Assembly: GCF_026586625.1 (NCBI RefSeq)
Contig: NZ_JAODIW010000010.1
Location: forward strand, 186,001-250,000
Direction of reading: 5' to 3'
DNA length: 64,000 nucleotides
From: Halobium salinum
GTDB taxonomy: Archaea > Halobacteriota > Halobacteria > Halobacteriales > Haloferacaceae
Shown: piece by piece, positions 10,031 through 18,660 of the stretch
Numbering within the stretch: position 1 is the first letter of the stretch
Layout: each line of letters begins with the position of its first letter
The notes under the pieces: generated by a model
The model's database searches: none
What the model was told of the DNA's origin: nothing
The model's input: the letters and a program-made list of their open reading frames with translations, nothing else
Position numbers and translations under genes: made by a program

Positions 10031-10408
10031 TCAGAGCGTCGACAGCATCACGACGTTCACCGCCACGGCCGTCCACCAGGGGATAGAGAGCCCGATAGGG
10101 ACGACCGTGCGCGTCCCGGCCGGGAGCACCCGCCACGCGACGAGGCCGACGGCGACGACCGCCGCCTTGGAGGTCGCGAGCGCGACCGGCGCGCCGTACG
10201 CCTCGACCAACGACCTGACGAGGGGGTTCGCCTCGGTCAGTCCGCGCTGGAGGCCGTAACCGGTGAGCACCGAGTCGAGCGTCAGGGCGAGCACCACCGA
10301 CCCCCACAGGAGCCACGCCCGCCGGTCCGCGGCGACCAGCGCCGCGTCGATTCGACTCGTCGTTCGCTCGACGGCCCGCGAGAGCGGTAGTGGGGTAGAG
10401 GTGGACAT
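10031..10408 (-). CDS. DUF5658-type membrane protein
   Basis: A 125-residue integral membrane protein with about four segments. The central stretch LWGSVVLALTLDSVLTGYGL followed by GLTEANPLVRSLVE is the pattern of the DUF5658 family: an Asp in the first membrane helix and a conserved E-x-N-P loop. Function is unknown. The ATG at 10408 was chosen because the longer upstream reading frame is only antisense translation of noncoding DNA and part of the carboxyltransferase. No TATA box lies close upstream; an AT-rich candidate is at 10600-10615. Confidence 0.75.
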   Translation of the reverse strand: MSTSTPLPLSRAVERTTSRIDAALVAADRRAWLLWGSVVLALTLDSVLTGYGLQRGLTEANPLVRSLVEAYGAPVALATSKAAVVAVGLVAWRVLPAGTRTVVPIGLSIPWWTAVAVNVVMLSTL

Positions 10409-11000
10409 CGAGAGCACCGGGTCTGTGGGTCGTACGCGGGCAGGGTACGTGAGAAATTGCCGCGTACTGGGGCGTACGGAGGTCTTACCGCCGAACCGGG
10501 GGAAAGGGACTCGCCGCCATCCGGAGGGCGCGAAACGGTCGACACGGGGCGGAAACCGACCATTACCAAAAAGAAAGTATGTCTGGTTACTCTGACGTTC
10601 GCTAAATTTTATATGTTGAGCGCGACCAGCGTGTACTGGGAGGCGAAGACGGGTCGGCTCACGCCGGCCACCGACGACAGCGTAGGAACGTGACGGCCTC
10701 CCGAAGCGAAGTGTCGGGGAGCACGGTGCTACCGACCCAATCGGGGTCAGCCCGGTTCGGGCCGGACCGACGATGGCGTGGCCGCCCGGACCCGGGTGGT
10801 CGGGGGAAGGTTCGGCTTCCGTCGAACCTGCCGTCGTCACGCGACTTCCCGATGCAGTGTCGCGCGCTCGGTCGAAAACAATCGCGTGCCAGCGACGATG
10901 CCAGTGCGACCGGCGCCGGGACACGCTACTCTTCGAGGACGCCACGGACGGTGAGCGACGACGAGGCGGTCCCCGAGCGACTCTCGCCGACCGACGCGCC
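10409..11000. other. Long noncoding stretch with an AT-rich island
   Basis: No convincing gene. The distinctive part is an AT-rich island at 10560-10616, containing CCAAAAAGAAAG and AATTTTATATG, the latter a TATA-like box usable in either orientation. Short ORFs here are basic and look like shadows. The island could be the promoter of the 10031-10408 gene with a roughly 170 nt leader, or of a small RNA; the sequence does not decide. Confidence 0.4.
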
Positions 11001-12788
11001 TCAGAGGACCGTACCGTGTTTCTTGTCCGGCAGTGACTTCTCGACGTCCTCGTAGAACGCGAAGCGAGCAGCGAGTTCGTCGCGCAGTTCCGACGGTGGG
11101 ACGATTTCGTCGATGACGACCTCGCTCGCCATCCGATGGGCGTCGATGTCCTGGCGGTACTCCTCGCGGAGCTCCTGCTCGCGCTCGGCGCGCTCGTCGG
11201 GGTCGTCGATTTCGGCCAGCTTGTTGGCGTAGACGGCGTTGATGGCCGCCTCCGGACCCATAATGCCGATTTCGCCGGAGGGGAGCCCGATGACGCTCTC
11301 GGGGTCGTAGGCCGGGCCGCCCATCGCGTAGATGCCGGCGCCGTAGGCCTTGCGCACGACCACGGTCTGTTTCGGCACCGTCGCCGACGACGTGGCGTAG
11401 ATGAACTTCTTGCCCTTCTCGAGGATGGCGTCCTTCTCGACCTGCGAACCGGCCATGAACCCCGGCGTGTCACAGAGGTAGAGCAGGGGAATCTCGTAGG
11501 CGTCGCAGGTCCAGATGAACTCGGCGGCCTTCTCGGCGGCGTCCGGGAAGATGGCGCCCGACCGTTCGGTGGGCTGATTGGCGACGACCCCGACCGGCCG
11601 GCCGTCGATTCGACAGAAGGCGGTGACGATCTCCGCGCCGTACTCCGGTTTGAGTTCGAAGACGGACTCGGCGTCCGCGACGCGGTCGAGGAGGTCGAAC
11701 ACGTCGTAGGCGCGGTTCGGCTGGTCCGGGATGAGCTCGTCGATGCCGTCGGGCGAGTACGTCGGCGGCTTCGTCTCCGAACGCGGCGGCTTCTCCCCCG
11801 CCTGGTTCGGCAGGTACGTGAGGAGGTCGGCGACGAGTTCGCGGGCGTGGGCCTCGTCCTCGGCGACGAGGTCCGCGCTCCCGGAGTACTTCGCGTGCAC
11901 CTCCGGCCCGCCGAGGTCCTGCATCTCGATCTCCTCGCCGGTGACCATCTTCACCATGCGCGGGGAGGCGATGGCCATCGCGGACATCCCCTCGACCATG
12001 ACCGTGAAGTCCGCAAAGACCGGCGTGTACGCGGCGCCGGCGATACACGGACCGTACAGCACGCATATCTGTGGCACCCGGCCGGAGAGCATCGAGTGGT
12101 TGTAGTAGTACTTCCCGATACCCTCGCGGTTCGCGAAAAACCCCGTCTGCTGGTCGATGCGTCCGCCGGAGGAGTCCATCAGGTAGAGGACGGGTTTGCC
12201 CGATTTGAGGGCGCGCTGTTGCATCCGGAGGAACTTCTCCACCCCGAGACGCGCCATCGACCCGGCCTTCACGGTGAAGTCGTTCGCCATGAAGTGGAGG
12301 TCGCGACCCTCGAACTCGGCGGCGCCCGTGATGAGTCCGTCCGCCGGGAGTCGGCTGTTCTCGTCGTACTCGTCGACCTCCGGCGACGCGGGGTGCCACT
12401 CGTCGAAGCCGGCGAAGCGGCCGTCCTCGAAGGCGAGTCCGTCCTCGCCGAACCACAGGTCGAGGCGGTCGCGGACGAACAGCTTCCCCTGCTCGGGGAG
12501 GCGCTGTTTGTACTTCTCCGGACCGCCCGCGAGAATCTCGTCTATCTCCTCCCGGAGCGCCCGCTCGCGCTCGGTCGGACCGCGGTCGTCAGAGAGCGGG
12601 TACTGCGTCTCCGGGGGCTCGGCGACGGCCGACGGCTCCTCCCCGTCGCCGACGTGCACCTCGATGTCGACGCCGAGATGTTCGGCGAGCGCACTCGCGA
12701 TCGCGCCCGCCTCCTCGTCGTTCGCCCCCGCACCGACGTGGACTTTCATGCGTCGGCCTGCGAAGGGCGATTGGAAATCGTTTTCCAT
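11001..12788 (-). CDS. pccB: Acyl-CoA carboxylase, carboxyltransferase (beta) subunit
   Basis: Biotin-dependent carboxyltransferase that moves CO2 from carboxybiotin to propionyl- or acetyl-CoA. Two crotonase-fold halves are visible: LYLMDSSGGRIDQQTG and VLYGPCIAGAAYTPVFAD in the first, FPDAAEKAAEFIWTCDAYEIPLLYLCDTPGFMAGSQVE and AMGGPAYDPESVIGLPSGEIGIMGPEAA in the second. At 595 residues it is longer than the roughly 515 of typical PccB because of an N-terminal extension with NDEEAGAIASALAEHLG. The ATG at 12788 has GTGTACTA about 30 nt upstream; an internal ATG at 12746 is an alternative. No biotin carboxylase subunit is in the window. Confidence 0.88.
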   Translation of the reverse strand: MENDFQSPFAGRRMKVHVGAGANDEEAGAIASALAEHLGVDIEVHVGDGEEPSAVAEPPETQYPLSDDRGPTERERALREEIDEILAGGPEKYKQRLPEQGKLFVRDRLDLWFGEDGLAFEDGRFAGFDEWHPASPEVDEYDENSRLPADGLITGAAEFEGRDLHFMANDFTVKAGSMARLGVEKFLRMQQRALKSGKPVLYLMDSSGGRIDQQTGFFANREGIGKYYYNHSMLSGRVPQICVLYGPCIAGAAYTPVFADFTVMVEGMSAMAIASPRMVKMVTGEEIEMQDLGGPEVHAKYSGSADLVAEDEAHARELVADLLTYLPNQAGEKPPRSETKPPTYSPDGIDELIPDQPNRAYDVFDLLDRVADAESVFELKPEYGAEIVTAFCRIDGRPVGVVANQPTERSGAIFPDAAEKAAEFIWTCDAYEIPLLYLCDTPGFMAGSQVEKDAILEKGKKFIYATSSATVPKQTVVVRKAYGAGIYAMGGPAYDPESVIGLPSGEIGIMGPEAAINAVYANKLAEIDDPDERAEREQELREEYRQDIDAHRMASEVVIDEIVPPSELRDELAARFAFYEDVEKSLPDKKHGTVL

Positions 12789-13260
12789 GTGGAATTCTCC
12801 GAACCGGTCGGTCGTAGTACACTACCGCGAACCGAGCGAACCAGTGGCTACCGGTGCGACGCGAAGCCCGACCCACTACGAGAGCGACAGTAACCCCGAC
12901 CCCCAACCCCGAGACCGACCCCGACGGGGACACCGAGGGACCTGACCAGCGACCGGACTCGGAGGACCACGACCGCTTCGCGGAGGCGTTCGGTGGCGTC
13001 GGCACGCTGCTGCGGTTCCCCATCGGATGACGACGACGCTACTGTCCGCGTGAGTTTGCGGACAGGTGGCGTCGTCGCTCCTGGGGACAGGCCGCGACAC
13101 GACTACTGACTGGCCCCGAATCGAATCGTCAGCGCACGCTCCGGGGTGGTCGTCTCCTCCCTGATAACCCTCCGTCGCCGCCTTCGGGGGCGCGGCTGGC
13201 GCAGAAGCGTCCTCTCGAAAGGAAACGCACTCCGGAGAAAGCCGCAGGAGTCGCCGGGCC
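12789..13260. other. Intergenic region between fbp and pccB
   Basis: No confident gene. A 58-codon plus-strand frame, GTG 12854 to TGA 13030, ends in the acidic EDHDRFAEAFGGVGTLLRF, which resembles haloarchaeal protein composition; its first half is Pro/Thr/Arg-rich and poor. Directly after that stop codon comes the hairpin at 13031-13077. The remainder, 13078-13260, shows nothing recognisable. If the small frame is not real, the region simply holds the pccB promoter and the fbp 3' end. Confidence 0.35.
13031..13077. repeat. Strong two-part hairpin
   Basis: CGACGACGC (13031-13039) pairs with GCGTCGTCG (13069-13077), and inside it CTGTCCGC (13042-13049) pairs with GCGGACAG (13058-13065) around an 8-nt loop. 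There is no T-tract on either side. It lies downstream of fbp on the minus strand, so it could protect or end that mRNA; it also directly follows a possible small plus-strand ORF. Confidence 0.7.
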
Positions 13261-14163
13261 TCAGTCCAGCGTCTCTTCGAGCAGGTCGATGAGGTCGTCG
13301 TTGCCGACGTACACCGGGACGCGCTGGTGGAGGTCCGTCGCCTCCACGTCGAGCAGCGACCGCTCGCCGTCCGAGGAACTGCCGCCGGCGCACTCGACGA
13401 TGTAGCCGATGGGGTTCCCCTCGAACTGGAGGCGGAGCTTCCCGCGCTCGGCGGACTGGAGCGCGGGGTAGGCGAACACCCCGCCGTAGGTGAGCACCTG
13501 GTTGATGTCGCCGATCATCGCTCCTCCATACCTGAGCTTCATGCTCGGGTCGGCTTCCACCTGCTCGACGTAAGCGGCGAAGTCGCGGGTCCAGTCGGGG
13601 ACGCGCCCGCCGAACCCGTAGACGGAGGGGTCGTCCGGGAGGGTCACGTCCTCGCGGATTTCGCGGCGGGAACCGTCCTCCACGACACACTCCGTCACTC
13701 GGCCGTCGCGTGCCGTAATCATCGTCGTGATGGGGCCGTAGAGGACGTACGCGGCGCCGACGAGGTCGGCCCCCTGTGCGGGGAGCGGCGCGTCGTACAG
13801 CGCGAGGATGGTCCCCATCGTGTTGTTCGGCTTGAGGTTCGAGGAGCCGTCGAGGGGGTCGATGGCGGCGGAGAGCCCGTCGCCGAACCCGTCCTCGTCC
13901 ACGTCGATGACCTTGGTGCGCTCCTCGCTGGCGTACGTGCCGACGCCGTCGACGCCCTCCATCGCTTCGAGCAGGAGGTCGTCGGCGTACGTGTCGGCCG
14001 CGAGCTGGTGCTCGCCGCTCGGGTTGGTCTCGTCGCCCTTGGTGCGGCGACCGGGGAGCCCGGCCCGAATCTCGGGGGCGACGCTCGCGACGGCCGCGAA
14101 GGCGGCTTCGACGGCGTCGTCGTGGCCCTCGGAGTCGTCGGCCCCGCCGTCGGTCCGAGCCAT
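13261..14163 (-). CDS. fbp: Fructose-1,6-bisphosphatase, class I
   Basis: Hydrolyses fructose-1,6-bisphosphate in gluconeogenesis. The 300 residues contain the metal/phosphate motif [56 protein letters not shown] and the substrate segment [20 protein letters not shown]. The start codon overlaps the last base of the aldolase stop codon (TGATG), so the two are one transcription unit and translationally coupled. Metal ligands of the DPLDG motif are intact. Confidence 0.93.
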   Translation of the reverse strand: MARTDGGADDSEGHDDAVEAAFAAVASVAPEIRAGLPGRRTKGDETNPSGEHQLAADTYADDLLLEAMEGVDGVGTYASEERTKVIDVDEDGFGDGLSAAIDPLDGSSNLKPNNTMGTILALYDAPLPAQGADLVGAAYVLYGPITTMITARDGRVTECVVEDGSRREIREDVTLPDDPSVYGFGGRVPDWTRDFAAYVEQVEADPSMKLRYGGAMIGDINQVLTYGGVFAYPALQSAERGKLRLQFEGNPIGYIVECAGGSSSDGERSLLDVEATDLHQRVPVYVGNDDLIDLLEETLD

Positions 14164-14993
14164 CAGTCGTCGCTCGCGGCGGCGGGTTCGCTCTCCGCGC
14201 CCGGCATCGCGTCCAGCGCCTCCTCGGCGGTGGTCCCCTCGAAGATGACCTTCTCCAGTCCGTCGAGCATGGCCTCGGGGTTCTCCCGCTGGAAGATGTT
14301 GCGACCGACCGCGAGGCCGGACGCGCCGGCGCGCATCGCCGACTCGACGGTCTCGAGGAAGTCGCGGTCGCTCGCCTTCGAGCCGCCGGACATGACGACC
14401 TTGCACTTCCCGGCGGACTGGCAGGCCCACTCCATCGCGTCGGCCGAACCGGGATACTTGACCTTCGCGATGTCGGCGCCGAGTTCGAGGCCGAGCCGGG
14501 TCGCGTACGCGATGGTCTTCGGGTCGCGGTCGTTCTTCAGCCCCTGTCCGCGGGGGTACGACCACATCACGACGCCCATGTCGCGGTGGCGGGCGGCCTC
14601 CTGTGCGTCGCGGAACTCCTCGGCCATCTCAACCTCGTTGTTCGAGCCGCCGTAGTAGGTGAACCCGATGGCGTCGGCGCCGAGGTCGTGGGCGTAGTCG
14701 ACCGACCAGTTGACGGCCGAGTCGGGCTCGCCCATCCACAGGTTCGAGGTGCCGTTGAGCTTCGCGAGGAGCGTCACGTCGTCCTCGTAGGAGGGGTAGT
14801 GCGCCTCGGCCACACCCTTCCCCACGGCGAGTGCGGTGACGGCGTCGTGGGTCGCGAGGTCGAACACGACGCCGGGGTCGGTCGTCTCCGGCACCGGTTC
14901 GAAGTCGACCGGCCCGTGCTCCAGACCGTGGTCGTACGCGAGGATGAGTGCTTTCCCGTCCCTCGTGATGGCGGAGTCGGCGTCGTCTAACAT
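14163..14993 (-). CDS. fba: Class I fructose-bisphosphate aldolase (archaeal DhnA type)
   Basis: Schiff-base aldolase of glycolysis and gluconeogenesis, 276 residues. It has the DhnA-type opening [53 protein letters not shown] (the KVKYPG block carries the reactive lysine in this family), [16 protein letters not shown] and [11 protein letters not shown]. The ATG at 14993 has a TATA box 27 nt upstream, so the mRNA is probably leaderless. It is the first gene of the fba-fbp unit. A 2-amino-3,7-dideoxyheptulosonate synthase-type paralogue is the main alternative, but the neighbouring fbp argues for aldolase. Confidence 0.9.
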   Translation of the reverse strand: MLDDADSAITRDGKALILAYDHGLEHGPVDFEPVPETTDPGVVFDLATHDAVTALAVGKGVAEAHYPSYEDDVTLLAKLNGTSNLWMGEPDSAVNWSVDYAHDLGADAIGFTYYGGSNNEVEMAEEFRDAQEAARHRDMGVVMWSYPRGQGLKNDRDPKTIAYATRLGLELGADIAKVKYPGSADAMEWACQSAGKCKVVMSGGSKASDRDFLETVESAMRAGASGLAVGRNIFQRENPEAMLDGLEKVIFEGTTAEEALDAMPGAESEPAAASDD

Positions 14994-15015
14994 CGAGATA
15001 GACTGCGGGAAGGAG

Positions 15016-15025
15016 CTATATCAAA
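15016..15025 (-). promoter_or_regulatory. TATA box of fba-fbp
   Basis: TTTGATATAG on the minus strand, centred about 27 nt upstream of the fba ATG at 14993, which fits transcription starting at or within 2-3 nt of the start codon. Confidence 0.65.
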
Positions 15026-15266
15026 GTGGTGGTGGCCAGGTGGGCGCATCGCACGAAATCGGACGTTGTAGTGCTCCATAACCGAATTTACGCAGTTCCG
15101 AGTGGTGGATTAAATAACTACGCTCGTAGTAAATGAGTGGGTCGGTGGACGCGACCGCGGGGTTCGGGTCGATTCGGGTCTGTCGGGTCGGGTCCGGGTC
15201 AGTTCAGGCTGGTCCCGGTCGGGTCTGGGTCGGTCCGAGTCGTGACCGGCCGCGCTCGGGCCGTCT

Positions 15267-15509
15267 TCAGGCCGGCGTCCGGGGGGACGTCCGTCGGAGC
15301 CAGACCGGGGTGTCGGTGTCTCCGTACACCTTCGTCAGTAGCCCGCGGTCGGTGAGTTCGTCGAGCAGGTCGGTCGCGGTCTCGACGTCGACGCCGACGT
15401 CCTCGGCGACCAGGCGCGCGGAGCGGGCCTGGAACGTCGCGAACGTCTCCAGCACGTCTTCTGGGGTCAGGGGCCGGCTGTCGTCGTACCGGAGCCCGTC
15501 TGTTGCCAT
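15267..15509 (-). CDS. Small winged-helix protein, copy 1
   Basis: An 80-residue protein predicted to be a winged helix-turn-helix: LTPEDVLETFATFQARSARLVAEDVGVDVETATDLLDEL with the recognition-helix region, then a wing ending TKVYGDTDTPVWLRR. It is clearly homologous to the next gene upstream (15620-15835), including an identical TDTPVWLRR end, so the pair arose by tandem duplication. The ATG at 15509 follows a TATA-like ATATACATG at about 15548-15556 and a GGAG stretch. Function is unknown; a small DNA-binding regulator is inferred. Confidence 0.78.
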   Translation of the reverse strand: MATDGLRYDDSRPLTPEDVLETFATFQARSARLVAEDVGVDVETATDLLDELTDRGLLTKVYGDTDTPVWLRRTSPRTPA

Positions 15510-15619
15510 GGGGGTGGTCTCCTCCACCCGACGGTGGGAGTGGCTCCCATGTATATGGTGTGGCCGGTTTCGTCCGGAACGATACACAACAATTGCCGTT
15601 TGCGTCGGGAAGCGAACGA

Positions 15620-15835
15620 TTACCCGACGCTTCGACGCAGCCAGACCGGGGTGTCGGTGTTCCCGTACACCTTCGTCATCGTTCGTCGCTCGGCCAGTTC
15701 GTCGAGCAGCGCGGCGGCCGTCTGTCGGTCGACGCCGAACTCCTCGGCGACCATCCCGGCCGACTTCGCCTGGAACGGTGCGAACCGCGAGAGCACGTCG
15801 TCGGGAGTCGGGGTCGGGGTCTGAGGGGGTTTCAT
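15620..15835 (-). CDS. Small winged-helix protein, copy 2
   Basis: A 71-residue paralogue of 15267-15509. It has TPDDVLSRFAPFQAKSAGMVAEEFGVDRQTAAALLDELAERRTMTKVYGNTDTPVWLRR in the same order of helix, recognition helix and wing (quoted here only as the key pattern: DDVL, FQAKSA, VAEEFGVD, LLDEL, TKVYG). Antisense readings across it are basic and thus shadows. The two copies are 110 nt apart, and the intervening stretch has its own TATA-like element, so they may be transcribed separately. Confidence 0.76.
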   Translation of the reverse strand: MKPPQTPTPTPDDVLSRFAPFQAKSAGMVAEEFGVDRQTAAALLDELAERRTMTKVYGNTDTPVWLRRSVG

Positions 15836-16016
15836 AGTGGGGTGTGGGACCGGTTCCCGACCTACTGTCGACGACGACCACGGGTGAGTTCCCGGCTTGA
15901 CAGGAACAGGTCCTCAAGTGGGGGGGTAGTCTACGGTGGCCTCGTGACGGGACCCCGGAGGTGACGGCGACGGTGACAACCGAAGCTATACGTCGCCGCC
16001 GGGCACAGCCCCCGCC

Positions 16017-16877
16017 ATGCGTGGACTCGACAGCGTGGAGCGAATCGGCATCGTCGGCGCGGGAACGATGGGAAGCGGCATCGCACAGGTGTGTGCGACA
16101 GCCGGCTACGACGTGGTGATGCGCGACATCGAGCAGTCGTTCGTCGACCGCGGCTTCGACACCATCGAGGACTCCCTCTCCCGGTTCGTCGAGAAGGAGA
16201 AACTCAGCCGTGAGGAGGCCGACGCCGCGACCGAGCGCGTCGAGGGGACGACCGACCTCGACGACCTCGCGGACTGCGACCTCGTCGTCGAGGCCGCGGT
16301 GGAGAACATGGAGATAAAGAAGGACGTCTTCGCGGACCTCGACGACCTCGTCGACGAGGAGGCGGTGCTCGCGACCAACACCTCCACCCTCTCCATCACG
16401 ACCATCGCGAGCGCGACCGACGCGCCCGAGCGCGTCGTCGGCCTCCACTTCATGAACCCCGTCCCCGTGATGAAGGGCGTCGAGGTCGTCGTCGGCGAGA
16501 AGACCGACCCGGCCGCCGTCGAGCTCGCCCACGAGTTCTCCGAGGCGCTCGGGAAGGAGACCTGGGAGTCCGACGACAAGCCCGGCTTCGTCACCAACCG
16601 CGTGCTGATGCCGTGGATCAACGAGGGCATCCGCGCCTACGACGAAGGCGTCGCCACGAAGGAGGACCTCGACAAGGGGATGACCCTCGGCACCAACGTC
16701 CCGATGGGGCCGCTCACCCTCGCCGACCACATCGGCCTCGACGTCTGCCTCCACGCCACCGAGACGCTTCACGAGGAGCTCGGCGACCGCTACACCCCCG
16801 CCTACCTGCTGAAGCGGAAGGTCGACGCCGGCGACCTCGGGAAGAAGACGGGGAAGGGGTTCTACGAGTACGAGTAG
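16017..16877 (+). CDS. hbd: 3-Hydroxyacyl-CoA dehydrogenase
   Basis: NAD-dependent oxidation of 3-hydroxyacyl-CoA (or reduction of acetoacetyl-CoA). At 286 residues it has the single-domain HBD length. Seen are the Rossmann motif IGIVGAGTMGSGIAQV, LVVEAAVENMEIKK, LATNTSTLSITTIA, GLHFMNPVPVMKGVEVV with the catalytic His, KPGFVTNRVLMPWINE and the C-terminal LLKRKVDAGDLGKKTGKGFYEYE. The TATA-like GCTATA at 15985-15990 lies about 29 nt before the ATG, suggesting a leaderless message. It is convergent with the PAC2 gene. Confidence 0.93.
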   Translation: MRGLDSVERIGIVGAGTMGSGIAQVCATAGYDVVMRDIEQSFVDRGFDTIEDSLSRFVEKEKLSREEADAATERVEGTTDLDDLADCDLVVEAAVENMEIKKDVFADLDDLVDEEAVLATNTSTLSITTIASATDAPERVVGLHFMNPVPVMKGVEVVVGEKTDPAAVELAHEFSEALGKETWESDDKPGFVTNRVLMPWINEGIRAYDEGVATKEDLDKGMTLGTNVPMGPLTLADHIGLDVCLHATETLHEELGDRYTPAYLLKRKVDAGDLGKKTGKGFYEYE

Positions 16878-16907
16878 GCCGTCGACGGGCGGTCCGCCCG
16901 GGAGCGT

Positions 16908-17651
16908 CTACTGGTACATCCCCAGCGGCTTCGCCTGCGTACTCTCCGCCTGTTCGCCGTCACCCATCCGCTGAGCGAGGCGCTGTTTCGCGTCGCGAAT
17001 CTCCTCGGCGTGTTCGACGAGGTCCTCGGTCGGGGCGTCGACGCCCGCCAGCGGCCCGATGCCGTCGGTGATGAGCTTCCGCGCCGCCTCCGGGTCGGGG
17101 AACTGCGGGTCCGACTCGACGATGAGCCCGACGGCCGTTCGCCGCTCCTGGATGGCGTGGTTCATCAGCGCGCCCGTCGGCCCGGTGACGACGCCGGTCT
17201 CGGCCGGGGCGTCGACGCCCGCCTCCGAGAGCAGGTCGTGGCCCTCGCCGGAGGCGACGCCGTACAGCACCGGCGGCTCCTCGTCCTTCTCGCGGCCGAT
17301 ACCCGAGAGGTAGATGGGGACGACCGAGTGCTCGTCGAGCCACCCGTCGATACACTCGGCGAACTCCGTCGCCGCCTGGGGGTGGACGGGGACGTCGCTC
17401 TGAAGCACGACCAGTCCCCGTTCCTCGTCGGCGTACAGTCGAACCGGAGGTCTGAGGTCGGCGTCGCCCTCCTGGTAGACGGCGACGCGCGGGAGGCCGT
17501 CACAGAGGACGTTCGCGTAGTGGGTCATCTCGAACTCCTCGACGAGGTGGTCGGCCGCGATCTTCCCGACTAATCCGACGCCCGGGAGCCCCTCTACCAG
17601 ATACGGCGCGTCGAGTGCCAGCCCCTCGTCGAGTACGTCGATGTGTGCCAT
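16908..17651 (-). CDS. PAC2 (proteasome assembly chaperone) family protein
   Basis: A 247-residue protein of the PAC2/DUF75 ATP-grasp-neighbour family related to eukaryotic proteasome assembly chaperone 2. Typical blocks are LDAPYLVEGLPGVGLVGKIAADHLV, RPPVRLYADEERGLVVLQSDVPV, IYLSGIGREKDEEPPVLYGVAS and TGVVTGPTGALMNHAIQERRTAVGLIVESDPQFPDPEAA. Archaeal members are conserved but their role in 20S proteasome assembly is unproven. The IS6-type element is inserted just upstream (from 17700), between this gene and hflX. Confidence 0.85.
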   Translation of the reverse strand: MAHIDVLDEGLALDAPYLVEGLPGVGLVGKIAADHLVEEFEMTHYANVLCDGLPRVAVYQEGDADLRPPVRLYADEERGLVVLQSDVPVHPQAATEFAECIDGWLDEHSVVPIYLSGIGREKDEEPPVLYGVASGEGHDLLSEAGVDAPAETGVVTGPTGALMNHAIQERRTAVGLIVESDPQFPDPEAARKLITDGIGPLAGVDAPTEDLVEHAEEIRDAKQRLAQRMGDGEQAESTQAKPLGMYQ

Positions 17652-17699
17652 ACCGAAACCGAGGGGGCGACCGACCGTAAAACCGCGGTCGCAGCGCGG

Positions 17700-18396
17700 G
17701 GTCGTGTTTAGTTTGGAGAATTGAACCAGGCAGCGAACGCTTGGAGCCAGTTTTCAGCGGTTTCAGGGAAAACGTGGCTGAAGCAGTTCGAGAACGAGGA
17801 CGTTCGACGTTTCAGCTCACGAAAGATGCGCTCGATGCTGTTCCGATTTCCATGTCGTTCAGGATGAAATCGGAGCCCAGCTCGGGAAAGCGCAGTTTGG
17901 AGGTGCTGAGCGCCATCGACCAGAAACACGGCAGATTCGACGGAGTGTTTCTCGCGCAATTCGGCGAGAAAAATCTGCGTTGCTGAGGTCGTCGTAGTTG
18001 GAAAGAGCCTGACATGGAGTAACTGGTTTGTGTCGGGGTCACAGGCAGCGTACAGCCAGTATTGCTGGGAATTGATCCGAATCACCGTCTCGTCGAGCGC
18101 GACGTGATTCGGGTTCCGACCATCGGTCGGCTGTAGATCGGCCTTCTGAATCCAGTCGTGAACCGCTTTTCGAGACCGTTCGACACCCAGGCTTTCGAGC
18201 AATGAGACGGTATTCGACAACGAGAGGCCCGCCAAATGCGATTGAATACCGAGCTTCATCGCCCACTCGGGTGCCCGCTCTCGTTCCACAAATTCCATGT
18301 CGATCCAGCCACTAGGACCGACGAGGCGGCTGATTTCTGGCATAGAGCACCAAGAAATCACGGCGCCTCACTTTTCACGCTTAACTAAACACGACC
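17700..18396. mobile_element. IS6-type insertion sequence
   Basis: About 0.7 kb, bounded by inverted repeats GGTCGTGTTTAGTT (17700-17713) and AACTAAACACGACC (18383-18396), with a single transposase gene filling the interior on the minus strand. Base composition is visibly less GC-rich than the flanks. No clear 8-bp target duplication is seen outside the repeats, so either the repeats are longer than drawn or the flanks have diverged. A short element with the same end sequence lies at 24097-24451. Confidence 0.85.
17708..18343 (-). CDS. IS6-family transposase (DDE)
   Basis: A 211-residue DDE transposase: an N-terminal helix-turn-helix region with HLAGLSLSNTVSLLESLGVERSRKAVHDWI, then catalytic Asp in HVALDETVIR, second Asp in VFLVDGAQHLQTAL, and catalytic Glu in RNSIERIFRELKRRTS. 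The short length and the Glu context are those of IS6/IS26-like haloarchaeal elements. The triad is intact and the frame unbroken, so it may be active. The ATG at 18343 is preferred; an upstream in-frame ATG at 18361 would add six residues. Confidence 0.88.
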   Translation of the reverse strand: MPEISRLVGPSGWIDMEFVERERAPEWAMKLGIQSHLAGLSLSNTVSLLESLGVERSRKAVHDWIQKADLQPTDGRNPNHVALDETVIRINSQQYWLYAACDPDTNQLLHVRLFPTTTTSATQIFLAELREKHSVESAVFLVDGAQHLQTALSRAGLRFHPERHGNRNSIERIFRELKRRTSSFSNCFSHVFPETAENWLQAFAAWFNSPN

Positions 18397-18660
18397 TCCC
18401 ACACCCGGAGAACACTTTTGTTCCGGGGGTGACACCTCCCGACCGATGCTGACCCTCTCCTCGTTCTGAACCGGGTCCACGCGGCGGGGTGTGGACTCCG
18501 GTACGTCGGGCACCCGAGCGCCGGGCGTCCCGTGTCGCGTTCGACTACACAGCCGTCGGTGGCGGTCGGCTCTGGCCGCTACCGGCGGCACCCCGCGTCG
18601 CCGACGCGCGTTCGACAGCCTCCCGCTGGGAGGTCGGCGCGACGGCGGCGCCGACACCGA

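Noticed and set aside
10282-10569. Minus-strand ORF of 95 codons overlapping the DUF5658 gene
   Set aside because: Basic, motif-free, and in a different frame over a convincing membrane protein gene.
12854-13030. 58-codon plus-strand frame with an acidic second half
   Set aside because: First half is Pro/Thr/Arg-rich, start is a GTG without promoter signal; kept only as a note in the intergenic entry.
15133-15837. Plus-strand ORF of 234 codons with ATTAAATAA 27 nt upstream of its ATG
   Set aside because: The product is basic, repetitive and antisense to two well-patterned winged-helix genes; the TATA-like box alone is not enough.
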